A DNA stretch of 64,000 nucleotides from Deinandra increscens subsp. villosa (taxonomy: Eukaryota > Streptophyta > Magnoliopsida > Asterales > Asteraceae). Shown in pieces: positions 33,894 through 44,612 of the stretch. Numbering within the stretch: position 1 is the stretch's first letter; every line of letters begins with the position of its first letter. Below the pieces are notes generated by a model. That model was not told where the DNA came from. It searched no databases and saw only the letters and a list, made by a program, of their open reading frames with translations. The translations under genes were made by a program, and so were the position numbers. The stretch covers positions 92,102,000-92,165,999 of the forward strand of contig JBCNJP010000010.1 of assembly GCA_039602395.1 (NCBI GenBank). The letters are read 5' to 3'.

Positions 33894-35376
33894 CCTGCAA
33901 GAATGACCTTTATATTTATAACTTAACTCATCTTTTTTACTACACATGCATATATAGGAAAGCGGACCTATCGTATGGTAGTATTTAAGAATGACTCAGG
34001 GTCGACCTAAGGAAGCAATGGTGTAATCAAAACTAACCTAGCTAATATCATTAAGACTCTGTCACAATTCTTAATGACTAGAAATAAATTATAGCAGAAA
34101 TTATAGTAATATGAGAAAACAAATATAAGAGAAACAAAATATAGAGAAATAGATATCATCTAAGAATGATCACTATCCAGTACTATCTAAACCTGATATT
34201 TGACTTATCGCAAGTTAACTATCTAAAGAACACATAATCGCTAGAGACTGATTCTATAGTTATAATCACAACCACAATGAAGTATCCACGAATTAATGAC
34301 TTAGTTATAAGACATCAAACACATGACCTAAGAACTAGGATCATAGACCAATCCTATTCTGACTAATCATGATAGACTAATAACTTATGACCAATTCACA
34401 TACCATCACATATGCACTATACCTAGTCACTGCACTAATTCTTTTAATCCAAGGCATGGAAGCTAAGATTCATGACTAACTAAAGAGACATAGTTCAACC
34501 AAAATGGACTATTGAATCTTCATTATAACCAATTCCTATCTAGGCTTGCTAGAGTTCCTAAACACGTATTGAAATCGTAGATAACAACTAAGAAATATCA
34601 TCAATTTGACAAGCAGAATACGTCTAAGCTACCAATCAAACCAATTACTATTAGGAATGGATAAAAAAATAACTCACTTCTGATATGCAAAAGGAATCAT
34701 AATCATTATACTAAAATCATTGTGTCATGTGATAAATCATAGTCAAATCATAGATAATACTGAAATTGATCACATTGTCTTAGACAATATCAAGAGGCTT
34801 AGCCTCTCATCATTACTAATCTAATGATTATAGCCGAAACATAAATAGAAATAATTGTAAATGCAAACTGAGGAGAAACAATGGTAGAATCTTCGACTGG
34901 AACGACTACTCGAATAATCTAGCACCTTGTAATACCTTCGATAGTTTCAATCCTTGGCTTGGAAATCAAAAATACATTTGGAAATGGGTTTGGAGTCGTA
35001 AAGTGGCGTTAGGGCTTCAAACGAATGAGAATACGATGTATTTATAGTTTTCTGAAAATGAGTCGTAACGAGTCGTTATGGCTGTAACGGGTCGTTAGCG
35101 CCGCCATAAATCTGCGATTTAGGGTTCCTGATAAACTCCTGTAGCGGCTCGTCACCTCTAGCGAGTCGTTTCGTGTAGAACAAGTAAATACTTCGAATCT
35201 TTGTCATTGTCACCCCAAAATCTTCTAAAATCCACAATTGTCACTTTGGGCCCCTCTACTTACCTGTTTAAGACATTTCATAGCAAACAAGGGTAAAGCT
35301 GACCAAAATAACACATAAACTACCAACAAATGAGGGTGTTTAACTAATAAATAGATGTGTGAACTGGAACCCATCA
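33845..35376 (-). repeat. Probable Athila 5' LTR
   Basis: It lies directly upstream (minus sense) of the primer-binding site. On the plus strand it would run from TGATGCGCACGAC to GAACCCATCA, about 1.5 kb, with no ORFs. A (TA)n tract is near 33857-33890. The second LTR is absent, so the outer boundary is inferred from TG/CA ends. Confidence 0.55.
33857..33890. repeat. (TA)n microsatellite
   Basis: About 17 uninterrupted TA units. Confidence 0.95.
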
Positions 35377-35734
35377 ATGTCCCATAGGAGCATATATGTC
35401 TATAACCTGATGTCCCGTAGGTCCTGATGTCCCAAAGGATGAGATATAACAGAAAGGTTCACATGATGTTTATATAAACAGAATCAGATATAATATGACA
35501 AGATATAAATAAACAAGATGACCAGATGACTGGATTTCAGATTTGAAATGAAAATACCAGATGACTAGATATAATAGCAAAAGATAATTGGCCGGGTAAA
35601 TGGATATAATTCTGAAAAAAGTAAACGGAGTTTCGGTTTCACAGATTTAGCATATTTAACAAAATGATATCAGAATTTCTATAGAATTTCTAAACTTTGA
35701 CGGAACAAATATAGAAATTCTGTATGAGTTCTGT
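35377..35734. other. Intergenic, no gene recognized
   Basis: Short GATGTCCC(A/G)(T/A)AGG-like words recur at 35380-35440; otherwise nothing is identifiable. Confidence 0.4.
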
Positions 35735-37110
35735 GGATTAGACAGTTGACCGAAACCCAAAATTAAGTACTCAGATGGACTCAGGGAGGTCTGGCAACCT
35801 CAACAGATGAATCTGGCGGAATTTCGTCAACAAAAAATATTCACAGAAATGTTCCAGAATTTATGTGATTCATCTGTGATTTTACCAAAGTACCCGAACA
35901 CTGAAATTAATAACTCAGATAGGTTCGGGAAGCTTCGGCGATATCAGAGGTAAAGTCCGGCAGAAATCTGAGAGCCATGCGCCTTCACGCGCCGGCGAGT
36001 GAAGGTCCGGCTGCAGCGTGTGGAGGTGACCGGCGCCGCGTGGGGTGTTATCCAGCGACGAAAATTTTAGGTTGTAATTCGGGGGGTCGGCGATTGTAAT
36101 GGTGGTGGAGGTGAGACTTGACGGTGGCTGAAAAAAAGGATTTGGGGTTGACGGCGAGGACTGTTAACTGAACTGAAGCTGGTTCAGTTCTGTAGATTTA
36201 GAAAGTTGACCGAAACTCAAAATTAAGTACTCAGATGGACTCAGGGAGGTCTGGCAACCTCAACAAATGCATCTGGCGGAATTTCGCCAACAAAAAATAT
36301 TCACAGAAATTTTCCAGAATTTATGTGATTCATCTATGATTTTACCAAAGTACCCGAACACTGAAATTAATAGCTCAGATAGGTTCGGGAAGCTTCGGCA
36401 ATCTCAGAGGTAAAGTCCGGCAGAAATTTGAGAGCCATGCGCCTTCACGCGCCGGCGAGTGAAAGTCCGGCTGCAGCGTGTGGAGGTGACCGGCGGCGCG
36501 TGGGGTGTTATCCAGCGGCGAAAATTTTAGGTTGTAATTCGGGGGGTCAGCGATTGTAATGGTGGTGGAGGTGAGACTTGACGGTGGCTGAAAAAATGAT
36601 TTGGGGTTGAGGGCGAGGACTGTGAACTGAACTGAAGCTGGTCCAGTTCTGTGGATTTAGAAAGTTGACCAAAACCCAAAATTAAGTACTCAGATGGACT
36701 CAGGGAGGTCTGACAACCTCAACAGATGAATCTAGCGGAATTTCGGCAACAAAAAATATTCACAGAAATGTTCCAGAATTTATGTGATTCATCTGTGATT
36801 TTACCAAAGTACCCGAACAGTAAAATTAATAGCTCAGATAGGTTCGGGAAGCTTCGGCGATCTCAGAGGTAAAGTACGGCAGAAATCTGAGAGCCATGTG
36901 CCTTCACGCGCCGGCGAGTGAAGGTCCGGCTGCAGCGTGTGGAGGTGACCAGCGGCGCGTGGGGTGTTATCCAGCGACGAAAATTTTAGGATGTAGTTCG
37001 AAGGGTCGGCGATTGTAGTGGTGGTGGAGGTGAGACTTGACGATGGATGAAAAAAAGGATTTGGGGTTGAGGGCGAGGACTGTGAACTGAACTGAAGCTG
37101 GTTTCAGGTG
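35735..37110. repeat. Three tandem copies of a ~459-bp unit
   Basis: Copies start near 35740, 36197 and 36656. Shared landmarks are AGTTGACCGAAACCC, CTCAGGGAGGTCTGG, CACGCGCCGGCGAGTGAA and GGTGGTGGAGGTGAGACTTG. Pairwise differences are few (a handful per 100 bp by eye). No reading frame persists through the copies. It abuts a minus-strand primer-binding site and LTR and is probably the leader or internal region of a non-autonomous LTR element. Confidence 0.88.
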
Positions 37111-37172
37111 GATAATTGAGCAGGCTGATTTCAGGTGGATAATTGAGCAGGCTGATTTCAGATGGATAACCG
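37100..37172. repeat. ~28-bp tandem repeat, three copies
   Basis: Units of GGTTTCAGGTGGATAATTGA and GCAGGCTGATTTCAGATGGAT type lie between the 459-bp repeats and the primer-binding site. Confidence 0.75.
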
Positions 37173-37176
37173 AGGA

Positions 37177-37189
37177 GGCTCTGATACCA
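37177..37189 (-). other. Primer-binding site of a minus-strand LTR element
   Basis: Plus strand GGCTCTGATACCA is the exact complement of TGGTATCAGAGCC, the Met-tRNA primer-binding site. Confidence 0.85.
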
Positions 37190-37379
37190 TGTAAACAAAG
37201 GTGGTACCCAGATTGTACACTGATTCAAAGAACTACATTTTGTATTTCCTTACTTTTCTCTTTGCATATACATTGCTATTTATATAGAACCAAACTAACT
37301 GTCACAACTAGATATTAAGTGCTCAACCACTAGACAGTAAAGTCTCAACCACTTATATACTTGATGGACACGTAAACAG
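37190..37379 (-). repeat. Probable short 5' LTR of the minus-strand element
   Basis: It begins TGTAAACAAAGG directly at the primer-binding site. A matching terminus TGTTTACGTG (minus strand) at 37379 suggests an LTR of about 190 bp, as in TRIM or other small elements. The other LTR was not found, so the outer end is tentative. Confidence 0.45.
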
Positions 37380-38234
37380 GCATATTTAATGAACTTGATA
37401 TTCTCTAATAAAAAATAATATATTTAAATAAATATTTATTTTTATCGTTCGAAACGTGATCCTAGGTTCACATATGATGCATGTATGAGTTAGCGAACAC
37501 TTTATATGGGTTGAAATATGTTAGACGTGAAATCATTGTGCTAGACCTGTGATAATGTGAACTTTGCTTATACGCGATAAATATATATTTAACGGAAAAA
37601 TTATTTAATTATGTAATACATGTGTATGAACACGTGACTACTTGGTTACTTGTTTACATGCTTTAGGTCAAATTAATTATAGTTTGGTCGCGTGTATAAA
37701 TCCTAAGTCTCCTACCTCGGTAGGATTGACAAGATTCTTAAAATCGTCTCGTCGATCTTACATCGTATACACGAGATAACTTATAATAAATTAGCATGCG
37801 TGAATATTTATTGTGATGTGACATGTTATGTGATATACGTGTTAGGTTAAATATTTAAAATCCTAAATTTATCACCAATGTGTTGTCGAGTCAACTTGTC
37901 GATTATCCGCGTCTATCTGGACGGTCGGTCAACACGGTCAAACACTTATACGGTTATGTGTCTTAGGTGAAGTCTAAGGGGAATCACTATCTTTAGTCAG
38001 CGTTGACTGTTGGTTTACTATTACGCACCCGAGGTGAGTTTACGGCCCCACTTTAACTTATTATACTTTTGGGAGAGAAGACATGCGGTAAGTTTATGGC
38101 CCGATGTGAGTTTACGGCCCCACGGAAAGCTTTGATGGCGACATGTCCCCACCGAAGGGTATAAATTTTTTGCCACCAAAAGGTTATTTTGTTGTAGTGG
38201 AGAGATTGGACCATTTGCCTCCTGTCAACTACTA
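37380..38234. other. Intergenic, target of the Copia insertion
   Basis: No gene is recognized. GTGAGTTTACGGCCCCAC is repeated at 38034-38052 and 38105-38122. The sequence resumes after the Copia element at 43205. Confidence 0.4.
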
Positions 38235-38588
38235 TGTTAAAAGGTGGCCTATATTATCTGGTATTGAGGATCGAACAGGGGTCTTTACCGGGTTGATTCA
38301 TTTACCGCATTTATTAGAGAGAGGGGTCATTTTGTAACAATGCTTATGGTCTGAGGGGGTATTGTGAAAGTTCACTAATTTCCGTTGATTTCTGTTAATC
38401 ACATGTAGCCGTTAGGATTAGGGCTATATATATATAGTTAGCTTCATTCAGTGGTTAGGTTAGATCTCAGTTCATTGTTTTTCGATTATCATTGTATCGT
38501 TCTCTCTCGTTTTAATTTCGTGATCAATAATGTTTTAGCTTCGGTCAATTTGATTTGGTTGTTCTTGATTCGGTTCAATTTCACAACA
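38235..38588 (+). repeat. 5' LTR of the TNT1-like Copia
   Basis: Starts TGTTAAAAGGTGG and ends TTTCACAACA. A CTATATATATAG box near 38424 is a likely promoter. Confidence 0.96.
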
Positions 38589-38590
38589 AT

Positions 38591-38602
38591 TGGTATCAGA
38601 GC
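38591..38602 (+). other. Primer-binding site (initiator Met tRNA)
   Basis: TGGTATCAGAGC, two bases after the LTR. Confidence 0.95.
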
Positions 38603-38668
38603 GAGGTTCGCTCCGATTGAAGACTGATTCGATCAAATTGAATTAGGGAAGAACTCAAGAAATCATCA

Positions 38669-41600
38669 ATGGCGACGGCTAAATGGAATATCGATCGATT
38701 TGATGGGAAAAACGACTTTGGTCTTTGGAGGGTGAAGATGAAGGCCCTGTTAGTGTACCAAGGAGTATCCGAGGCCCTTTTCGGTGAACATAATCGGCCT
38801 GATTATATTGAAGAAGGGGATTGGTACGATATTTTGGCCAAGGCACATAGTGCCATCATCCTTAGTTTGGGAGACAAAGTCTTGAGGGAGGTTTCAAAGG
38901 AGTCAACTGCAGCAGGATTATGGTTGAAGCTGGAGAGCCTGTATATGACTAAATCGTTGGCTAACAGGCTATATCTCAAGAAGAAGATATATACCTTCCA
39001 AATGGCTCCTGGTAAGACCCTTGAGGAACATACTGATGAGTTCAACAAACTCATCATTGATTTGGAGAATATTGATGTTCATATTGAGGATGAGGACCAA
39101 TCTGTATTGTTCTTGTCCTCTTTACCTTCTACATATGAACATTTTGTTGATACCTTGCTATTTGGGAGAGAGACTCTGACCATGGAGGAAGTTCTTGCTG
39201 CATTGAATTTAAGAGAACTCAAGAGGAGGTCTGAGTTCAAGGAAGAGGAAGGAGATGGTTTGATGGTCAAAGGCAAATCTGATGGCAAGAGCTACAAGGG
39301 TAAGAAGTCCAAGTCCAAGGGATTTCAGAAGAGAAAGTGTTTCATCTATGGCTCAGAAAAGCACCTGAAAAAGGAATGTCCTGAAAGAAGAAAGCAGAAA
39401 TTTGAAGGACCCAAATCCAAGGGGCAGGTATACAATTCTCAAACTGATGAGAGTGAGTTTGAGGGGTATGAGAGCAGTGATGTTTTAGTTATTTCAAAGG
39501 TTTCAAACAAAGGGGTTTGGATCCTTGATTCAGGTTGCTCATACCATATGTCACCTAATAAATCCTATTTTAAAAATCTAACTATGCAAGAAATGGGGAC
39601 AGTGAAATTGGGGGATAATAGGCCATGTAGTATAGTTGGATATGGGAATGTTGAACTGTCATTGTCTAATGGTACTAACCTGCTATTAGAAAATGTTAGA
39701 TACATTCCTAAACTGTCCAGGAATCTAATTTCACTGGGTACATTTGAAAAACAAGGTTATGTTGTTAGCTTGAAAAATGGGAGGGCTAAGGTGGTCTTAG
39801 GATCAAGGGTGGTATTGACAGGGTCAAGATGTAATAATAACATCTATGAATTGGATCTTGATAAAGATCAAGAAGTCAATGTCCTTGTATCAGAAAACAA
39901 GCCTAATGCTAGTCTATGGCATAGGAGGTTGGGTCACATAAGCAACCAAGGTTTGGTGGAATTAAGCAACCAATGGGTATTTGGGGATATCAAATATACT
40001 GGTACAGACTTTTGTGAAAATTGTGTGTTGGGTAAAACCCATAGAGTAAAATTTTCAAAAGGTAAACACAGTACCAAAAGGGTTTTGGAATACATACATG
40101 CTGACCTGTGGGGGCCTGCCAGGACTCAAACTCTTGGAGGTTCAAGATATTTTTTATCCATAATAGATGATTTTTCAAGAAAGGTTTGGGTATATCTTCT
40201 AAAACATAAAAGTGAGGCTTTTGATAAGTTCAAAAAGTGGAAGGTTTTAGTTGAAAATCAGACTGGGAAAAGGGTTAAAAATTTGAGAACTGACAATGGT
40301 TTGGAGTTTTGCAGTTTTGAGTTTAAATCATATTGTGAAAAGCATGGTATAGGCAGGCATTTAACTATTCCAGGAACTCCACAGCAGAATGGGCTGGTGG
40401 AGAGGATGAATAGGACCCTTCTCAATAAGGTAAGGTGTATGTTGATTAGCTCTGGGCTTCCAAAAACTTTCTGGGGTGAGGCTGTAAATACTGCTGCATA
40501 CTTGGTAAACAGAAGCCCTTCTTCTGCTTTAAGTATGAAAACCTCCATAGAGTTCTGGTCAGGGAAGCCTGGTAATTACAAAGACTTGAGGGTATTTGGG
40601 TCTTTAGTGTATTCTCATATTAGCCAGGATAAGTTGGAAGAAAGGGCTGAAAATGTATCTTTTTAGGGTATCCAGAAGGGGTGAAAGGGTATAAGCTATG
40701 GAGAGTAGATGGTGGCAGTCCTAGGGTCATAGTGAGTAGAAATGTCACATTCAGGGAGAGTGTGATGTATAAGGATGTTATGACTAATAAAAGTGCAGAT
40801 TGACTTAGTCAAGAAGTTCCACTTCATGAGGTTCGAGTTGAGGTGGAGGCTAGGAGAAAACAGTCAAATCATGAGTCAACTCATGACACTACTAGTGAGG
40901 GTTCTGAGCCAGGTGGAGCACCTTCACTAGGTGATCCTTCAGAAGTCAATATACAGAGAGAACATACAGCTGAGACAGGGCAAGTACATAATCAATGTAT
41001 AGCTAGGGACAGGACTAGGAGGAAAATAGTCAAGCCTTTAAGGTTTAGGGATGAGGATGAGGTATCTGCATTTGTGTTTGCATCTATGGTAGATTATGAT
41101 GATGTGGTAGAACCCAAAAGCTATAAAGAGGCTATGAGTTCTGACCACAAGAAGGAATGGTTATCAGCAATGGAAGATGAAATGAAGTCTTTACAGCAGA
41201 ATGATACTTGGGTATTAAGAGACAAGCCTGTAAATAAGAAGTCCATACCTTTTAAGTGGTTGTTCAAGTTAAAAGAACCACTTAATGAAGGAGAACCACC
41301 TAGGTTCAAGGCTAGGTTGGTTGCTAAAGGGTTTAGGCAAAGGGCAGGAGTTGACTTTCATGAAGTATTTTCACCAGTAGTAAAGCATTCTTCCATTAGG
41401 GTAATGTTGTCTATTGTAGCTACTCAAGATTTAGAGTTGGAGCAATTAGATGTTAAAACAACATTTCTTCATGGGGAATTAGAAGAGGAGTTGTATATAG
41501 ATCAGCCTGAGGGTTTTGAGGTTGAAGGGCAAGAAAGGAAATCTTGTTTATTACAGAAATCACTGTATGGTTTAAAACAGTCTCCAAGACAGTGGTACAG

Positions 41601-42670
41601 GAAGTTTGATGATCACATGACCTCAAATGGATTCAACAGAAGTGCATATGACCCATGTGTGTACTTCAGGGAGTATGATAAAGGGAAGTTTATTTACCTT
41701 TTACTTTATGTTGATGATATGCTATTAGCCTGTGAATCTGTTGATCTTATGCAGGAAACTAAGAGAATGTTGATGTCTAAGTTTGCTATGAAGGAGTTAG
41801 GACCTGCTAAGAAGATCTTAGGCATGGAAATAACCAGAAATAGGAATGAGAAGGAGCTGAAGCTGTCTCAAGGTTCCTATATCAGGAAAGTTCTTTCCAC
41901 TTACAACATGGCTAATTGTAAAATAGTCCAAACTCCTACTGCACCTCAATTTTTTGTCCTTGCAGGATTGTCCCAATACTGTTGAGGAAAAGAAGAAGAT
42001 GGAGGAGGTACCATATGCAAATGCAGTTGGGTCAATGATGTACCTGATGGTTTGCACCAGGCCGGATATCAGTTATGCTGTGAGCCTTGTGAGCAGGTAT
42101 TTGTCATGTCCAGGGAGGAGGCACTGGGATGCAGTTAAGTGGTTGATGAGATATTTAGCTGGGACTCAGGAAGTTGGAATTACATTCAGAAGACAGGAAC
42201 AGTCTGAGAGTGTGAAGGGGTTTGTAGACTCAGACTATGCTAAGGATCTGGATAGAGGCAGGTCTATCACAGGTTATTGCTTTCAGGTGTTGGGAAACTG
42301 TGTTAGTTGGAAAGCAAATCTTCAACATGTGGTGGCTCTTTCAAGCACAAAGGCTGAATATATGGCTTTGGTTGAGGCTGTTAAAGAAGGTTTATGACTT
42401 CAAAGGTTTGTGTTGGAACTAGGAATTGACACCAGGGATACTAGAATATTGTGTGACAATATGGGTGCAATTCAACTGTCCAAAAATCATGTCTTCCATG
42501 AGAGGACAAAACATATTAGAGTAAGGCTCCATTTCATAAGGGAGATCATAAATTCCAAAGAGTTAGCTGTGGATTATGTATCTACTAATGATAATGGAGC
42601 TGACATGTTCACAAAATGCTTGGCAGTTTCAAAGTTTAAACACTGCTTAGGCATCTTGGGTATTGGATGA
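38669..42670 (+). pseudogene. gag-pol polyprotein of the TNT1-like Copia, four lesions
   Basis: One polyprotein is spread over four open segments. Segment 1 (38669-40666) holds Gag, a zinc knuckle, protease (ILDSGCSYHMSP, about 39520) and the integrase zinc domain (LWHRRLGHIS, CENCVLGK). It also carries the DDE core, with Asp in HADLWGPA (about 40098), Asp in RTDNGLEF (about 40290) and Glu in QQNGLVERMN (about 40395). A one-base loss in an A-run near 40645 shifts the frame. A TGA at 40801-40803 follows. Segment 2 (40843-41985) is reverse transcriptase, with FKARLVAKGF, LDVKTTFLHGELEE and the YVDDMLL active site (about 41709). A frameshift occurs near 41950. Segment 3 (41954-42397) carries the RNase H start (DSDYAKDLD, SSTKAEYMAL) and ends at a TGA. 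Segment 4 (42410-42670) finishes with CDNMGAIQLSKN and ADMFTKCL. The Gag knuckle reads CFIYGSEKHLKKEC, so its second cysteine has become tyrosine. Confidence 0.93.
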
Positions 42671-42850
42671 AGTCCAGTTCTTATCGGGTCAAATGGGTAG
42701 AGATCCTTCTTGTGATATCCAATCACATTAGGCTAATCAAGCCCATTGGGCCGCTGCTAGTCGATGATGAAAGGGTGTTGTGAGAAGGGTCAAGAGCTAT
42801 CTTAAAAGATCCATGATCGAAGCTTTGAAATAGTAGGCCAAGGTGGAGAT

Positions 42851-43204
42851 TGTTAAAAGGTGGCCTATATTATCTGGTATTGAGAATCGAACAGGGGTCT
42901 TTACCGGGTTGATTCATTTACCGCATTTATTAGAGAGAGGGGTCATTTTGTAACAATGCTTATGGTCTGAGGGGGTATTGTGAAAGTTCACTAATTTCCG
43001 TTGATTTCTGTTAATCACATGTAGCCGTTAGGATTAGGGCTATATATATATAGTTAGCTTCATTCAATGGTTAGGTTAGATCTCAATTCATTGTTTTTCA
43101 ATTATCATTGTATCGTTCTCTCTCGTTTTAATTTCGTGGTCAATAATGTTTTAGCTTCGGTCAATTTGATTTGGTTGTTCTTGATTCGGTTCAATTTCAC
43201 AACA
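42851..43204 (+). repeat. 3' LTR of the TNT1-like Copia
   Basis: 354 bp, the same length as the 5' LTR with five substitutions. TACTA follows at 43205. Confidence 0.96.
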
Positions 43205-44612
43205 TACTAATTGTCAACTACACCGTTACAATGGTTCAACCTTATATATATAAAAAGAATTGGTTAATATCAGGTGCACCGTACACCCAATCATAACAAA
43301 AATTCATATTCGTTTTTGTAGTTCTCTGTTTCATCCGAGTTAAAATTTTCAGAGTACCAACAAAATATTTCAAGCTGAAAGTGATCCAAACAATTATGAG
43401 AATATCCAAGTCATACTTCGAATTTCAAAATCTACACTATTGTAAACTATAACTTTTTGTATTAGGAGATTCATTTGAAATGTTAGCGAGATAAGAAAAG
43501 GATTCGAACATAAACTTCTTTAACTAAAAGCAACATTTGAGAAGATTCTAACGAATGATACGCCCACTTGAAAGATAAGAAAAAACATATTCAATATGTG
43601 TGTGGAGATGACGATACAATAATATGCATGGCATAATGCAATGATGGAAAAAGGAATCATTTGAAGGCGACATAAAGGATGATATTCTTCAATCTAAACA
43701 TCCTCTAACGGAGAATTGTTAGTTTGAGTATTTATTGGGATTGTGTAACGTCACTTAAGACCAAAATATTCAGCATCGATTCATACTAACTTCTTAAGGA
43801 GGTAAAATTGTAAAAAAAGGATTGAATAAAAAAACGATCGAAAAATCAATATAACGACTAGATTAGTGGTAACAAAAACGACTGTTTTATTAATCGTTGG
43901 AACATGTTTGAAACCGGTTAGGAAACCGGTTTCCCGAACCAGTGTGAGCCGGAACTGGTTTTAACACACAAAGAGAGGAACCGTTATAGAACTAGTGGAT
44001 CTGGTTGGTAACCTTTTTGGGTGGACCGGTTTGTTTAACCGGTTTAAATGTGATCCACACCCTCGCCCCAGAACGTCACAAGAGGCAACCGACTCACAGC
44101 TCTAACCAAAGTCAAGGCATGAGGTTCGAATTACTCTCTGTCCTAGCAGCTAGCATCGCTTTACACTGATTTGAGTTAAAACGAGTACAAGTCGAAACAT
44201 GTTATTTTTAATAAAATCGTCACGTTGATTTTGAAAAGTATGTTCATTTAGCTTTTTGGTCAAAAACTCAAAACACGTTTGACAAAAATAGGATCTGGTC
44301 GAAACGTCCCGGTATAAAAAAAATATATAAAAAAAACTATCAAATGGCTTGTTAATTATCTAGACCAATAGGAAAACATGAACACCCCCTGGCTGCCAAA
44401 AAGATAGAAGAAATAACAGTCACTCACAGTTTGTAGTGTGATCATTATATTAATCAATTTCAATCTCTTGCTTTAATGGTTCAAGTGACTACCAAACACT
44501 GTATAGTGCCAGCCATGCAAATCGCAACCATAAATTAGTAGCCGCCTACAAGGCTACAAGTGCTGCATTTCACAAAATAATTTCAAAACCAAACTCCTAC
44601 AAAATTGTGTAT
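43205..44612. other. Intergenic and 3' flank of the IF3 gene
   Basis: No ORF with a domain. A cluster of AACCGGTT-type words lies at 43908-44045. The last ~200 bases before 44613 are probably the 3' UTR of the minus-strand IF3 gene; no unambiguous polyadenylation signal was assigned. Confidence 0.5.

Larger units (their letters stand above)
38235..43204 (+). mobile_element. Ty1/Copia retrotransposon (TNT1/Tork-like), recent, full length
   Basis: 4,970 bp with 354-bp LTRs (38235-38588 and 42851-43204) and a perfect TACTA target duplication (38230-38234 and 43205-43209). The LTRs differ at five sites, all A/G transitions, so insertion was recent compared with the Sirevirus. A Met-tRNA primer-binding site and a purine-rich tract (AGGTGGAGAT) are in place. 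The internal gag-pol has all domains in Copia order but four disabling mutations. Gag begins MATAKWNIDRFDGKNDFGLW, as in TNT1-type elements. The lineage call within Copia is from this resemblance only. Confidence 0.95.
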
